Of a stretch of 36,820 nt of DNA, positions 1 to 8,900 are shown in pieces. The position numbers were made by a program, and so were the translations under genes. Each line of letters opens with the position of its first letter. The first letter of the stretch is position 1. Under the pieces are notes generated by a model, which was given only the letters and a program-made list of their open reading frames with translations, was not told where the DNA came from and did no database searches. The DNA is taken from positions 1-36,820 of the forward strand of contig JAADIQ010000091.1 of assembly GCA_013151255.1 (NCBI GenBank), given 5' to 3'. The DNA is from Alphaproteobacteria bacterium. GTDB lineage: Bacteria; Pseudomonadota; Alphaproteobacteria; Caulobacterales; Parvularculaceae.

Positions 1-280
<280 letters not shown>

Positions 281-408
281 CGTCCTCATGCTTTTAGTAT
301 GAGAAGACTCATGCGCGGCGAACGGTTCGTCTACGGACCGATTGCCACGTTGCATTAGACATTAACGTTCGAAAGAACGAAGAACTCTCGCATCCAGATC
401 CTCTTTGC

Positions 409-528
409 CGGCCCGGTGGTTATAGCGGGGAGCTTCCACCCGATCCCATCCCGAACTCGGTCGTTAAAGTCCCCAGCGCTGATGGTACTACGTCTTAAGG
501 CGTGGGAGAGTAAGTCGCCGCCAGGCCT
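409..528 (+). rRNA. 5S ribosomal RNA
   Basis: The segment contains the conserved 5S core CCCGATCCCATCCCGAACTC and the later GATGGTACTACGTCTTAAGG block. Helix I can be drawn between 410-416 (GGCCCGG) and 521-527 (CCAGGCC) with one mismatch, giving a molecule of about 119-120 nt. It lies downstream of 23S on the same strand and is followed by a strong terminator. The ends are estimated from the closing helix. Confidence 0.93.
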
Positions 529-561
529 GCCAAGAGGATTTGACCCTTCCAAAACGCATAT

Positions 562-597
562 AAAACCGCGCTCGGCATCATCGCCGAGCGCGGTTTT
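562..597 (+). terminator. Rho-independent terminator of the rRNA operon
   Basis: There is a perfect 15-bp inverted repeat: AAAACCGCGCTCGGC at 562-576, a 6-nt loop (ATCATC), and GCCGAGCGCGGTTTT at 583-597, ending in T residues. It starts about 33 nt after the 5S end. No tRNA-fMet, often found after 5S in alphaproteobacterial rRNA operons, fits between 5S and this hairpin. Confidence 0.93.
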
Positions 598-671
598 ATA
601 TTGCCCGGCGCTCTAAGTGCCTGTCCCATAACGAACGGAGCCATTTCAATCCGTTAGCGCCGATGAAATCT

Positions 672-752
672 CTGTCATTGCCGGACTTGTTCCGGCAATC
701 CAGGGCTGCAAATAACGGAAAGTTTCTGGATCACTGGGACAAGCCCAATGCG
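672..752. repeat. Dispersed intergenic repeat, 'CCGGACTTGTTCCGG' palindrome type
   Basis: The unit at 672-704 holds the palindrome TTGCCGGACTTGTTCCGGCAA followed by TCCAGGG. A decayed second copy (TCTGGATCACTGGGACAAGCCC) lies at about 725-746. This looks like the non-coding 'ATTGCCGG..CCGGCAATCCAGG' element that I recall as scattered through intergenic DNA of many alphaproteobacteria. Family membership is from memory; the palindrome itself is visible. Confidence 0.5.
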
Positions 753-766
753 CGCTAACTATAACT

Positions 767-871
767 TGACCGCCTTCGCGGCCCGCGGGCGAAGGCGCGC
801 TGGTAATGACCTGACCGCCTTCGCGGTCGGGTGCGAAAAACTGGCCTCATCCTGAGCTTGTCGAAGGCCCC
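767..871. repeat. Intergenic repeats: 15-bp direct repeat plus 'CCTCATCCTGAGCTTGTCGAAGG' element
   Basis: TGACCGCCTTCGCGG occurs at 767-781 and again at 812-826, 45 bp apart. Next comes the element CTCATCCTGAGCTTGTCGAAGG at about 846-867, recognisable from memory as a widespread alphaproteobacterial intergenic repeat. No ORF here looks genuine. The stretch 598-889 therefore appears to be repeat-filled intergenic DNA between the rRNA operon and the endonuclease gene. Confidence 0.5.
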
Positions 872-889
872 ACTTTTTCGCCCGGCGCT

Positions 890-1702
890 CTACGGATCCT
901 CTCCAAAGACAAATGGGTTGTGGTTGCCCTGGGCTTCAAAGATCCTTTGGTCGCGGGCAAGCTCGGCGTCGTCGACCGGGTCGTCTTGCGACCAATCGAC
1001 AAGCTGATTCCAAATCTCCGTGGGAATGTTGAGCTCATAGGCATCGTTCATATAAAACCAGATGCGCGCGATATCGCCGCGAACATCGCGGCCTTGCTCG
1101 GGCGATTGTTCGGCGATGCGCGTGAGGCCATTGTCTTCGTCGCGGAAGCTTTTGCTGATGACGAACGGGCATTTGCCATACGTAAAATCTACATCATCAC
1201 GGTTAGCGATATTGCCATGGGGGTGGTTTGAACGGTCGCCGTTCACCTCGCCGACTGCGGGCGTCAAATTATGGAGGTCCGCCTCCATCATTTTGAACTC
1301 CTCGCTGACTTTGGCGCAGCATTTGCGGCCTTTAAAGGTTTTGCCTTTCTTGGTGACGCAGGCGTCGTCGCCGCCTTTCCAACATGACAGATCGTCGCCA
1401 AGGCTCGACGCAGGGACGATATGTTCCCATTCAAGGCGCCGGCCGCGGGCTTCGTTCTTGCGGGGGCGGTATTTGCACTCATTAGTGCCAATTTTCAGGA
1501 TAATACCCCCCGATGCGCTGGATGCCGACTTGAACCGACAGCCGCAATAAATTGTTACCCGCTGTTCGGGGTTTGCATAGATGATGTTTCGAGCAATTTT
1601 CTTTGCCGCGGAAAACGAGGATGGCGGGTTTGGCGGCGGTTCGGCGACCGCCTCGGCGAGAAAGAACACAACTGAAAAGACCGAAATGATGAGCTGCCTC
1701 AT
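890..1702 (-). CDS. Secreted endonuclease I family DNase (EndA/Dns-like)
   Basis: The 270-residue protein resembles periplasmic or secreted endonuclease I (EndA, Dns, Vvn), which cuts DNA non-specifically. Residues 1-20 form a signal peptide with a likely cut after AEAVA. The ββα-Me active-site signature is present: EWEHIVPAS with general base His94, then DLHNLTPAVGEVNGDRSN around 142-159 with the metal-binding Asn145. Family motifs RGDIARIWFYM and RDQRIFEAQGNHNPFV follow. Several cysteines could form disulfides in the periplasm. The start codon lies one base beyond the stop of the upstream membrane-protein gene (1704), so the two are probably co-transcribed. Base composition is lower in GC than in the A2M or helicase genes. 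Catalytic residues look intact. Likely roles are nutrient scavenging from DNA or limiting DNA uptake. Confidence 0.88.
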   Translation of the reverse strand: MRQLIISVFSVVFFLAEAVAEPPPNPPSSFSAAKKIARNIIYANPEQRVTIYCGCRFKSASSASGGIILKIGTNECKYRPRKNEARGRRLEWEHIVPASSLGDDLSCWKGGDDACVTKKGKTFKGRKCCAKVSEEFKMMEADLHNLTPAVGEVNGDRSNHPHGNIANRDDVDFTYGKCPFVISKSFRDEDNGLTRIAEQSPEQGRDVRGDIARIWFYMNDAYELNIPTEIWNQLVDWSQDDPVDDAELARDQRIFEAQGNHNPFVFGEDP

Positions 1703-1703
1703 A

Positions 1704-2591
1704 TCACGCTACCGCGGCTGTTTTTGCGGAAGGTTTCGGTCCTGATGATCGCAGCTTCATGAATTTGTTCAAAATATCAAACCAAAACGGCGCGCCGAGG
1801 GAAACGGCTAGCCCGGTCGTCAGCAAGCCAATTATCTTCAAAAACCAACCGCCTGGGCTTTTGTGCCAGTCTGTTACGAATTCAGGGTCGCCAAATTTCC
1901 ATCCCAACGGCAGAGGTCTCAATACGTTTTCGACTTCGCTGAACTCCACCAGATCTTCGACATATTCAGCTTCGCTGACAAATGTTTCAGCAGCATCGGC
2001 GATCTGACTGCGAAGGGACCCATCGGTCCACAGTGATTTAGCGATGGTAATACTGTCCGCATTAAGGGCAATGCTGATTGCCAAAGCACATACTAACGAA
2101 ATTGCGCCCATATTTCGTTTGAAGCGCCCCGCCGCGCGGTCCATCATATGGTCGAACCACGCTCCGATGTGGGCTTTGAGCGCTGTAACGTCTTCCTTTG
2201 CCTCGTGAGCATGGCTAACGAGAATGTGTTTTAGATCGCACTCTGGCAGCTTATCGAGCGTAGCGCGTATTTCGGTAAAGCTGGCCGCGCCATTTTTGTC
2301 GGTTAGCGATGCAGCGGCGTCGAGTACGGAAGCGGCAAATATTGGCGCCGGTAGGTATGACGGGCCGACAGGCCCTGCGACCCTGTTGATCGTGCGAACA
2401 AGCGGCGTCTTTTGAAACGCGTCGATCATTGCTTGGTCTTCGAGCAAGTCGTTTAACGCGGTACGCAGCGTCCGAGCGCGCAATTTCAGCACGGAGGAAA
2501 TGCATTCATTTATGGTTGTGCAAATTAGGCTTAAAATCAGGAACACGAAAACTAAGCCAATAGAGACGTCTAGCATCGCATTGCCCAGCAT
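1704..2591 (-). CDS. Membrane protein of unknown function, upstream of endonuclease I
   Basis: I do not recognise a characterised function. I chose the ATG at 2591 (295 aa) rather than an upstream one at 2618, because a GGAAG ribosome binding site precedes it by about six bases. The N-terminus (MLDVSIGLVFVFLILSLI) is a membrane segment followed by a short invariant-looking CTTINEC motif and a basic stretch (KLRARTLRTAL), as in many bacterial proteins annotated only as hypothetical membrane proteins. Two more hydrophobic segments lie near the middle (GAISLVCALAISIALNA) and near the C-terminus (FLKIIGLLTTGLAVSLGAPFWFDIL). The region between them is acidic and probably faces one compartment. One base separates it from the secreted endonuclease gene, so it may form a unit with it. 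GC is visibly low for the window. Confidence 0.65.
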   Translation of the reverse strand: MLGNAMLDVSIGLVFVFLILSLICTTINECISSVLKLRARTLRTALNDLLEDQAMIDAFQKTPLVRTINRVAGPVGPSYLPAPIFAASVLDAAASLTDKNGAASFTEIRATLDKLPECDLKHILVSHAHEAKEDVTALKAHIGAWFDHMMDRAAGRFKRNMGAISLVCALAISIALNADSITIAKSLWTDGSLRSQIADAAETFVSEAEYVEDLVEFSEVENVLRPLPLGWKFGDPEFVTDWHKSPGGWFLKIIGLLTTGLAVSLGAPFWFDILNKFMKLRSSGPKPSAKTAAVA

Positions 2592-2886
2592 GCTGACTTC
2601 CTTTCGTAAATAGTTCAATTATAGATTTCTTACACAACAATGCTGTTGGTGAAGCCCACTTATACTATCTTTATTGGAGCTGAAGCGCAATGTTCGGCTC
2701 CACCTGATCGCGGGGCTCCAGAGTGAAAAAAGCGTGCGGGATCAGGGGCGATATGGTCCCTATGGCGCCTCAAAGGCGCGGCGCGTACTGGCCGTGGCTT
2801 TGAGGGTTGCGTTGACGGCGGGCGCAAGATTGTGAAAGAAGGTCAACTGATGAGCCGCTTGCGGCGAGAGAGGGCGGAGATCGGCG

Positions 2887-3609
2887 ATGTTTCGGCGTGC
2901 ACAGATATTTTTGGCTATGGTTCTTGTCGTTGCCGGATGTTCCGGTCCCGGCGGCGACGCTGACGGCGGCGAACGGCCTTCCGAGGCGGCAGGCGCCGCC
3001 TCGGCTGCGGATGCGGAGGAGGAAAATCTTGATGTCTGGCTGGAGCGGCTGGAAGTCGGCAGCCGTGAGCTTTATAGCGCGCGCGACGCCGTTGTTGAGG
3101 CTGTCGGCCTTAAGGAGGGCGATTGGGTTGCTGATATCGGTGCGGGGACGGGGCTGTATACGGTTTTGTTCGCCGAACGGGTTGGCGCCAGCGGGCGTGT
3201 TCTCGCCGAAGACATCGAGCCTTTGTTTCTGGACCTCATCAATCAGCGGGCGGCGGATCTGAACGTCGATAATGTCACGGCTGTCCTCGGTCGCGAAGAT
3301 GACGTGACATTGCCGAAAAGCTCAGTAGACGTTGTATTTATCGCCGATACCTATCATTATTTTGAAGACCGCGAAGCGGTTATGCGCAGTATCTATGAGG
3401 CGCTCAAGCCGGGCGGGTCGCTCATCCTGGTGGAGTTCGACATCACGCCGGGAGAGCAACGCGCTGACTATAAATCCCATGTGCGCTTCGGCAAGGCGGG
3501 GGTGATTTCAGAGGTTGAGTTCATCGGCTTCAAATTCTCGGACGCGCCGGTTGTTGTGGGTTTGGATGAGAACTATTTCATCAGATTTGTAAAGCCGGCA
3601 GCGCCATAA
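2887..3609 (+). CDS. Class I SAM-dependent methyltransferase, predicted lipoprotein
   Basis: This 240-residue protein starts with a lipoprotein signal (hydrophobic segment, lipobox VVAGC with Cys18), so it should be anchored in the envelope. After an acidic linker (residues 20-48) comes a Rossmann-type methyltransferase domain. SAM-binding motif I is VADIGAGTGLYT at about 81-92; the acidic residue ending strand 2 is in AEDIEP; motif IV is DVVFIADTYHYFED, and GGSLILVEFDITPG is the post-III strand. A periplasmic SAM enzyme is odd because SAM is cytoplasmic, yet lipoprotein methyltransferases of this type are frequently annotated in proteobacteria. The substrate is unknown. A GGAG ribosome binding site sits about ten bases before the ATG. 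It is convergent with the histidine kinase gene downstream. Confidence 0.8.
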   Translation: MFRRAQIFLAMVLVVAGCSGPGGDADGGERPSEAAGAASAADAEEENLDVWLERLEVGSRELYSARDAVVEAVGLKEGDWVADIGAGTGLYTVLFAERVGASGRVLAEDIEPLFLDLINQRAADLNVDNVTAVLGREDDVTLPKSSVDVVFIADTYHYFEDREAVMRSIYEALKPGGSLILVEFDITPGEQRADYKSHVRFGKAGVISEVEFIGFKFSDAPVVVGLDENYFIRFVKPAAP

Positions 3610-3656
3610 CGACATCGCCGTCGAAATCACAACGCGCGCGCCGACACCGGCAGTTA

Positions 3657-5318
3657 TTAGGAATGAACGGCTATAGCAGCGTCGACCGTTGAACTGTCCG
3701 CGTCGACAGCGGGCAGGTTGCGCAGAATGGTATGCACCAGGGCTTTTTCCGTGACGGGTTTGGGCAAATGTCCGTCAAAGCCGAAATCCAAATAATGCCG
3801 CACCTGATGGTCCATGGCGTCCGCGGTGACGGCGATAATCGGCGTTGTATCAAGCCCGCCTTGCTCTTGTAGTTTACGGATTTCCTGGAACGCCTCTTCG
3901 CCGTCCATCACCGGCATGTGAATATCCATCAGTATAAGGTCATATCGGCCGCATTTGAATTGCTCAACCGCGTCCTTGCCATTTTCAGCCATGGTCGCCG
4001 TTGCGCCCGCGCGCTTTAAGAATGTTTCGATGATCAGGCGATTGGTTTCATTATCCTCAGCGACGAGGATAGAGGTCGCGGCCGGCAGTTTGTCAGTGTT
4101 GACGGAGATTTTTTGAGGCGCGGCGGCGGCAGTTTCATTCGCAACCGCGAGGCTCAAGGTAATGCGGAAAGTCGAGCCGACATCCGGCGTTGATGAAAGG
4201 TCGATATCCCCGCCCATCGCATCGACAATGCGCTTAACGATGGAAAGCCCCAGTCCGGTGCCGCCATAATTGCGCGCGGTCGAGCTGTCGGCCTGAACGA
4301 AAGGAGAAAACACCTTGGCGACCTGCTCCTCGGCCATCCCGATGCCGGTGTCCGATACGGCGATCATTAACGCTGTTTCGTCGCTGGTGTCTTCCTGCGC
4401 ATTGCTGAGCGTCAACTGAACCAATCCGTCATTGGTGAATTTGATGGCGTTTGAGAGGAGATTATGAAGGATTTGAGTGAGCTTGCCGGGGTCGCCGAGA
4501 CGGCAATCGGCGACGTCATCTTCAATCGTGACATTAAGCCCGATACCTTTTTCAGACGCTTTCATGCCATGAATGGACGCAACTTTTCCGACAATCTCGC
4601 TGAGGTGAAATTCGGTTTCTTCGAAAACGGTTTTCCCGGCGTTTAACTTCGACAGATCGAGAATATCATTCAGCAAATCCAGAAGTAAATTTCCAGAATC
4701 AGCGATGATATCGACAAAGCGACGCATTTCCGTATCCAGATCCATATTCTGGAGAATTTCAGCGGCGCCGAGAACGCCATTCATTGGCGTACGGATTTCA
4801 TGGCTCATGACGGCAAGAAATTCCGACTTTAACCGGCTCGCAGCTTCCGCCTCATCTTTGGCGATTTGCAAATCTGGCACATGGGTGCGGATAGAGATAT
4901 ATTCGCAGATGTCGTTATCGTTGTTGAGGACAGGAAAGATGGTCGACTTCACCCAGTAGAAATTACCGTCTTTTGAACGATTTCGGATTGTCCCATGCCA
5001 TATTTCTCCGTTTCGTATCGTTTCCCATAGCTCCCCCATAAACTCACTTGCGTGCTGGCCGGAATTTAAAAGCCTATGGTCTTTGCCGATAAGGTCTTCG
5101 CGGGCATATCCTGATATTTCGCAAAACTTGTCATTGGCGGCGGTGATTCTGCCCCGTGCATCCGCTTTGGAGACCAGCGCATGTGAATCCAGCGCCTTTT
5201 TGTAGGCGGCCAGCTGTATCACAGCGTCGGCGATGTCCTTTGTCATGGCTGGATTGGAGGCTGCATTGGAGGCTGCATGCGGCGCGCGCGCAACAGCAGT
5301 ATCGTCACTCTTTCCCAC
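3657..5318 (-). CDS. PAS-domain hybrid sensor histidine kinase with receiver domain
   Basis: This cytoplasmic hybrid kinase has no membrane segments. From the N-terminus (numbered from the TTG at 5324) it has: an Ala-rich leader; a PAS/PAC sensor domain (about 45-150, with GNFYWVKSTIFPV); HisKA with phospho-acceptor His175 in MSHEIRTPMNG; HATPase_c with N-box HNLLSNAIKFT, G1 SDTGIGM, F-box and G2 GGTGLGLSI; and a C-terminal receiver domain with AEDN, phospho-acceptor Asp in LILMDIHMPVMDG, and the Lys of LPKPV. It should autophosphorylate and pass phosphate to its own receiver, then to an unseen HPt partner. The start is uncertain: TTG 5324, GTG 5318 (GAGGGG eight bases before) or ATG 5246; I prefer the GTG. 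A tandem AASNxAASN repeat lies between these starts. It resembles the kinase at 19779-21587. Confidence 0.9.
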   Translation of the reverse strand: MGKSDDTAVARAPHAASNAASNPAMTKDIADAVIQLAAYKKALDSHALVSKADARGRITAANDKFCEISGYAREDLIGKDHRLLNSGQHASEFMGELWETIRNGEIWHGTIRNRSKDGNFYWVKSTIFPVLNNDNDICEYISIRTHVPDLQIAKDEAEAASRLKSEFLAVMSHEIRTPMNGVLGAAEILQNMDLDTEMRRFVDIIADSGNLLLDLLNDILDLSKLNAGKTVFEETEFHLSEIVGKVASIHGMKASEKGIGLNVTIEDDVADCRLGDPGKLTQILHNLLSNAIKFTNDGLVQLTLSNAQEDTSDETALMIAVSDTGIGMAEEQVAKVFSPFVQADSSTARNYGGTGLGLSIVKRIVDAMGGDIDLSSTPDVGSTFRITLSLAVANETAAAAPQKISVNTDKLPAATSILVAEDNETNRLIIETFLKRAGATATMAENGKDAVEQFKCGRYDLILMDIHMPVMDGEEAFQEIRKLQEQGGLDTTPIIAVTADAMDHQVRHYLDFGFDGHLPKPVTEKALVHTILRNLPAVDADSSTVDAAIAVHS

Positions 5319-5622
5319 CCGCAAAACCCCTCACTATTCGGCTCCCCACGATGGCGCATAATGCCCCCATTCCTTTAACAAGAGGGGAGGCAAGCGCGCC
5401 AATATCGAGAAACATTGTTAATATTTCATTCGTGGTCAGATGGATTCTAGCGGTAGGGCGGATGGAAGCGTAGCTGTGGATCGGGCCGGGATGGCGCTGA
5501 TTGCATTGGCGGAAAAATGGGGAGAGATTTTGAGCCCAAATGTCCAAAAGCGCGACTGCGCGTCGGTCGGCCAGGCCGCCCCGTCGCTAGAAAGTGGCGG
5601 GGGAGAGGAAGGCAGAGCCTTC

Positions 5623-5694
5623 GAACGCAAAGCGTTCGCAAGCACATGCGCCGCGCGGTCAGCGCGCCCTATCGGAGGTGATCGCGCAGCGATC
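5623..5694. repeat. Cluster of short palindromes upstream of tRNA-Arg
   Basis: Three short inverted repeats occur in 72 bp: GAACGC-AAA-GCGTTC (5623-5637), GCGCG-GTCAG-CGCGC (5653-5667) and GATCGC-GCA-GCGATC (5680-5694). An open frame crosses this stretch and runs into the tRNA, so it is not a gene. The rest of the 5325-5713 gap shows nothing else I can name. The cluster may be a dispersed repetitive element. Confidence 0.4.
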
Positions 5695-5713
5695 TACCGC
5701 GAGATATGCAAAC

Positions 5714-5790
5714 TGGCGACCCCGGCAGGATTCGAACCTGCGGCCCCCAGATTAGGAATCTGATGCTCTATCCTACTGAGCTACGGGGTC
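5714..5790 (-). tRNA. tRNA-Arg (anticodon CCT)
   Basis: Read on the minus strand, the 77-nt sequence folds as a cloverleaf: acceptor GACCCCG/CGGGGTC, D-stem GCTC/GAGC, anticodon stem TCAGA/TCTGG with loop TTCCTAA (anticodon CCT, decoding AGG), T-arm GCAGG-TTCGAAT-CCTGC, discriminator G, and an encoded CCA at the 3' end (5714-5716). Confidence 0.96.
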
Positions 5791-5958
5791 TTGCCGCGCA
5801 AGCTAGCCAATTTTGCAGCGCATCAAAACCGTTCTGCTGAGTAAGTCGGTTAAAATTCGCAAAATAGACGCAGAATCGTTTTCCTTCTGCTGATTAACCG
5901 CCATAATTGGCATTGATCATGGGGCGCTGCGGGGCGCATGGACAAAAGGATGACAGTT

Positions 5959-8900
5959 ATGGCGCGCAAGGGTGCAGCATTGATCGCGGCGGGTGTTTTG
6001 GCAGCGTTTGCGGCGGGGTTGCTGCTCGGCCGGGTGATCGCGCCGAATTCCGGCTCGACCCATCAGCCAAACAGCCAGCAGATTGTCGCCGGCGAGCTGC
6101 GTAAAGACGCCGGCAACGATAAGTTTCGACTGCCGTTTCAGCGCCGCCGCGCCGACAATGCGGACCGCCCCGAGGCTGAGACCGCCAAGGGCTTTGCCTA
6201 TCGCCGGCTGATCCTTGATACGGGTTCGGATTTGCCCAAGGCGTGTTTTCAGTTCACCCGCGATCTCGATGATCGCGGTAAGGTCAATTACGGCGATTTC
6301 GTCCGCCTGACGCCGGACACGGGCGCGGCGATTGAGGTTGACGGCTCTTCGCTCTGCCTCAGCGGTCTTGCCTTCGACAAAGATTATCGCGTGTGGCTTC
6401 GCGCTGGCCTGCCGAGCCGGAAAGGCGACAAGCTTGAACGCGCCCAGGAGGTTGTGGTCGCGTTTGGCGACAAGCCTTCTTATGTCGGTTTTGCCGGCGA
6501 CGGCGTGATCTTGCCGCGGCTGGAAGCGGACGGCGTCGGCATCGAAACCGTCAATGTCGAGAAGATTGAAATTGCAGTTTACCGGGTCTCGGATCGCTCG
6601 CTGGCGCGCAAAGACATTGTCGCCGGCGAGGCCTCGGGCGAGAATAGCTACGCTTATGTCTGGGACCGACAGGACGGCGCCGATGTGGGCGTTGAGGTTT
6701 TCAAAGGTGAAATTGAAACGCCGGGCGACAGGAACGAGACCGCGACCAGCGTGTTTGCGCTTGGCGCGGCGCTCGGCGAGTTAACGCCCGGCGCCTATTT
6801 TGTCCGCCTCAAAGATGTCTCGCCGGGCGCGGACAAGCGCCGCATGGCGCAGGCCTGGCGCTGGATTATGTTCACCGACATGGCGCTGACGACTTATTCT
6901 GGCGCTGACGGCGTTGATGTTTTTGTCCGCTCGATTTCCAATGCGCGGCCGATGGCGGGCGTTCGCTTGTCGTTGATTGCGACCAATAACGACATTCTGG
7001 CTGAGGTTGTTACCAATGCCGACGGGCGCGCAAGATTTGACGCCGCGGCGGTGAATGGGGACGCTCCGCTCAGCCCACGGATGATTATGGCCTATGGCCC
7101 GCAGGACGATTTCGCAGCGCTCGATCTTGACCGTTCGCCGCTCGATCTGTCCGACCGCAATGTTGGCGGACGCGCCGCGCCGGCGCGGATTGACGGCTTT
7201 GTCTATCTCGACCGCGGCATATACCGGCCCGGCGAGACCGCGCATATATCCGGGCTAATCCGCAATGCGGCCGGCTATGCGGTTGAAGACCACCCGCTTG
7301 AGGTGACCATACGCCGGCCGAACTATACGGCGGCCGATACGCGCCGGATTGAGGCGTTGAACATTGGCGGCTTCACCTTCGATTATGAAATCCCATCGTC
7401 CGCGCCGCGCGGCGTCTGGCGCATTGAGGTGAAGGCCGACGGCGAGGATGCGATTGTTGGCTCGCAATCGTTCTCGGTGGAAGACTTTGTGCCGCAACGC
7501 CTTGAAGTGAAAATCGAGACGGACGAGAAAACCCCGATCCGCCCCGGAGAGACCCGCAATATCACCGTCGCCAGCCGCTATCTTTACGGCGCGCCGGCGG
7601 GCGGGTTGGCGGTTGAGGCTGAAGCGCGTTTGCGGCTCGATCCTAATCCGTTCCCGGATTTTTCGGCGTTCCGCTTTGGCCCGGTCGAGGGCAATTTCGA
7701 TGAGCGCTTTTTAAAGCTCGCCAACACAACCACCGATGGCGACGGCAAGGCGAGTGTGGCGCTTAATGTCAGTGATGCGCCGAAGGGTTATGGCGCGCCG
7801 ATGCGTGCGGACGTGGTTGTCGGCGTTGTCGAGCCTGGCGGCCGGGTGGTGCGAGAAAGCGCGCGCATTCCGGTGCGCCCTGACGATTATTATGTTGGCT
7901 TGAAGCTCGCCGACGACAAGTACAGCTTTGCGCTTGGCGATAAAGTTGAGGTCGAAGGGGTTATTCTCGATTGGCAAGGCCAGGTTGCTGACGGCGAGCT
8001 GGAATGGCGGCTGGTCGAGGAAGACTACTGGTTTGACTGGTATCGCTCCAATGGTCGCTGGCGCTGGCGGCGGTCTTATCGCGATGTTCTAGTGGCGGAA
8101 GGGCGCGGCAAAACCGGCCGTGATGCGCTGGCGAGCCTGGTCTCGCAAAAGCTAGACCCCGGCACCTATCGCCTGTCGGCGACCCGCGCCGGCGGTAAGG
8201 CGACGAGCGATATCCGGTTTTATGTCGGCTGGCGGTCTTATGCCGCCGGCGCCGACACGCCGGACCAGGCGGCCATCACGCTGCAAACCGACAAAGTAGT
8301 TCCGGGCGCACGCGCGCGACTTTATCTCAATGCACCTTACGAAGGCGAGGCGATTATTGCCATCGCCACGGACCGCGTGCATCTGGTGCAGCGGATGAAG
8401 GTTGCAAAAAAAGGCCGCGAGCTGATTATTGACACCGACCCATCCTGGGGCGCGGGGTTTTACGTGTTGGCGAGCGTGGTGACGCCGCGCGATGCTGGCG
8501 ATCGGCCGGTGCCGCGTCGCGCCATGGCGGTGACGTATGTGGCGTTCGATATGTCGGCGCGCAAGCTTAAGCTGTCGATTGACGAGCCGGATGTGTTTCG
8601 TCCGCGTGCAAAGCTAAACCTGCCGATCACGGTTGAGGGCGCGGCGCCAAATTCGCAAGTGATGATGACGGTGTCGGCGGTCGATGAAGGAATTTTGCGG
8701 CTGACGAAGTTTAAATCGCCCGATCCGGTCGATTATTATTACGGCAAAAAACGCCTCGGTGTTGCAATCCGCGACGATTATGGGCGCATCCTGCACGCCA
8801 ATCTTGGCGCTGCGGCGCGGTTTGGCGGCGACCAGCTTGGCGGCGAGGGGCTAACCGTGGTGCCGACAAAATCGGTGGCGCTGTTTTCCGGCCTGCTCAC

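Noticed and set aside
890..2591. Reading the endonuclease-membrane protein pair as a defence or toxin-immunity system
   Set aside because: Endonuclease I is a well-known secreted DNase and the membrane partner shows no immunity-type features; the evidence supports only co-transcription.
5440..5763. Plus-strand 107-aa frame upstream of tRNA-Arg
   Set aside because: It runs into the tRNA gene and the palindrome cluster; not protein-like.
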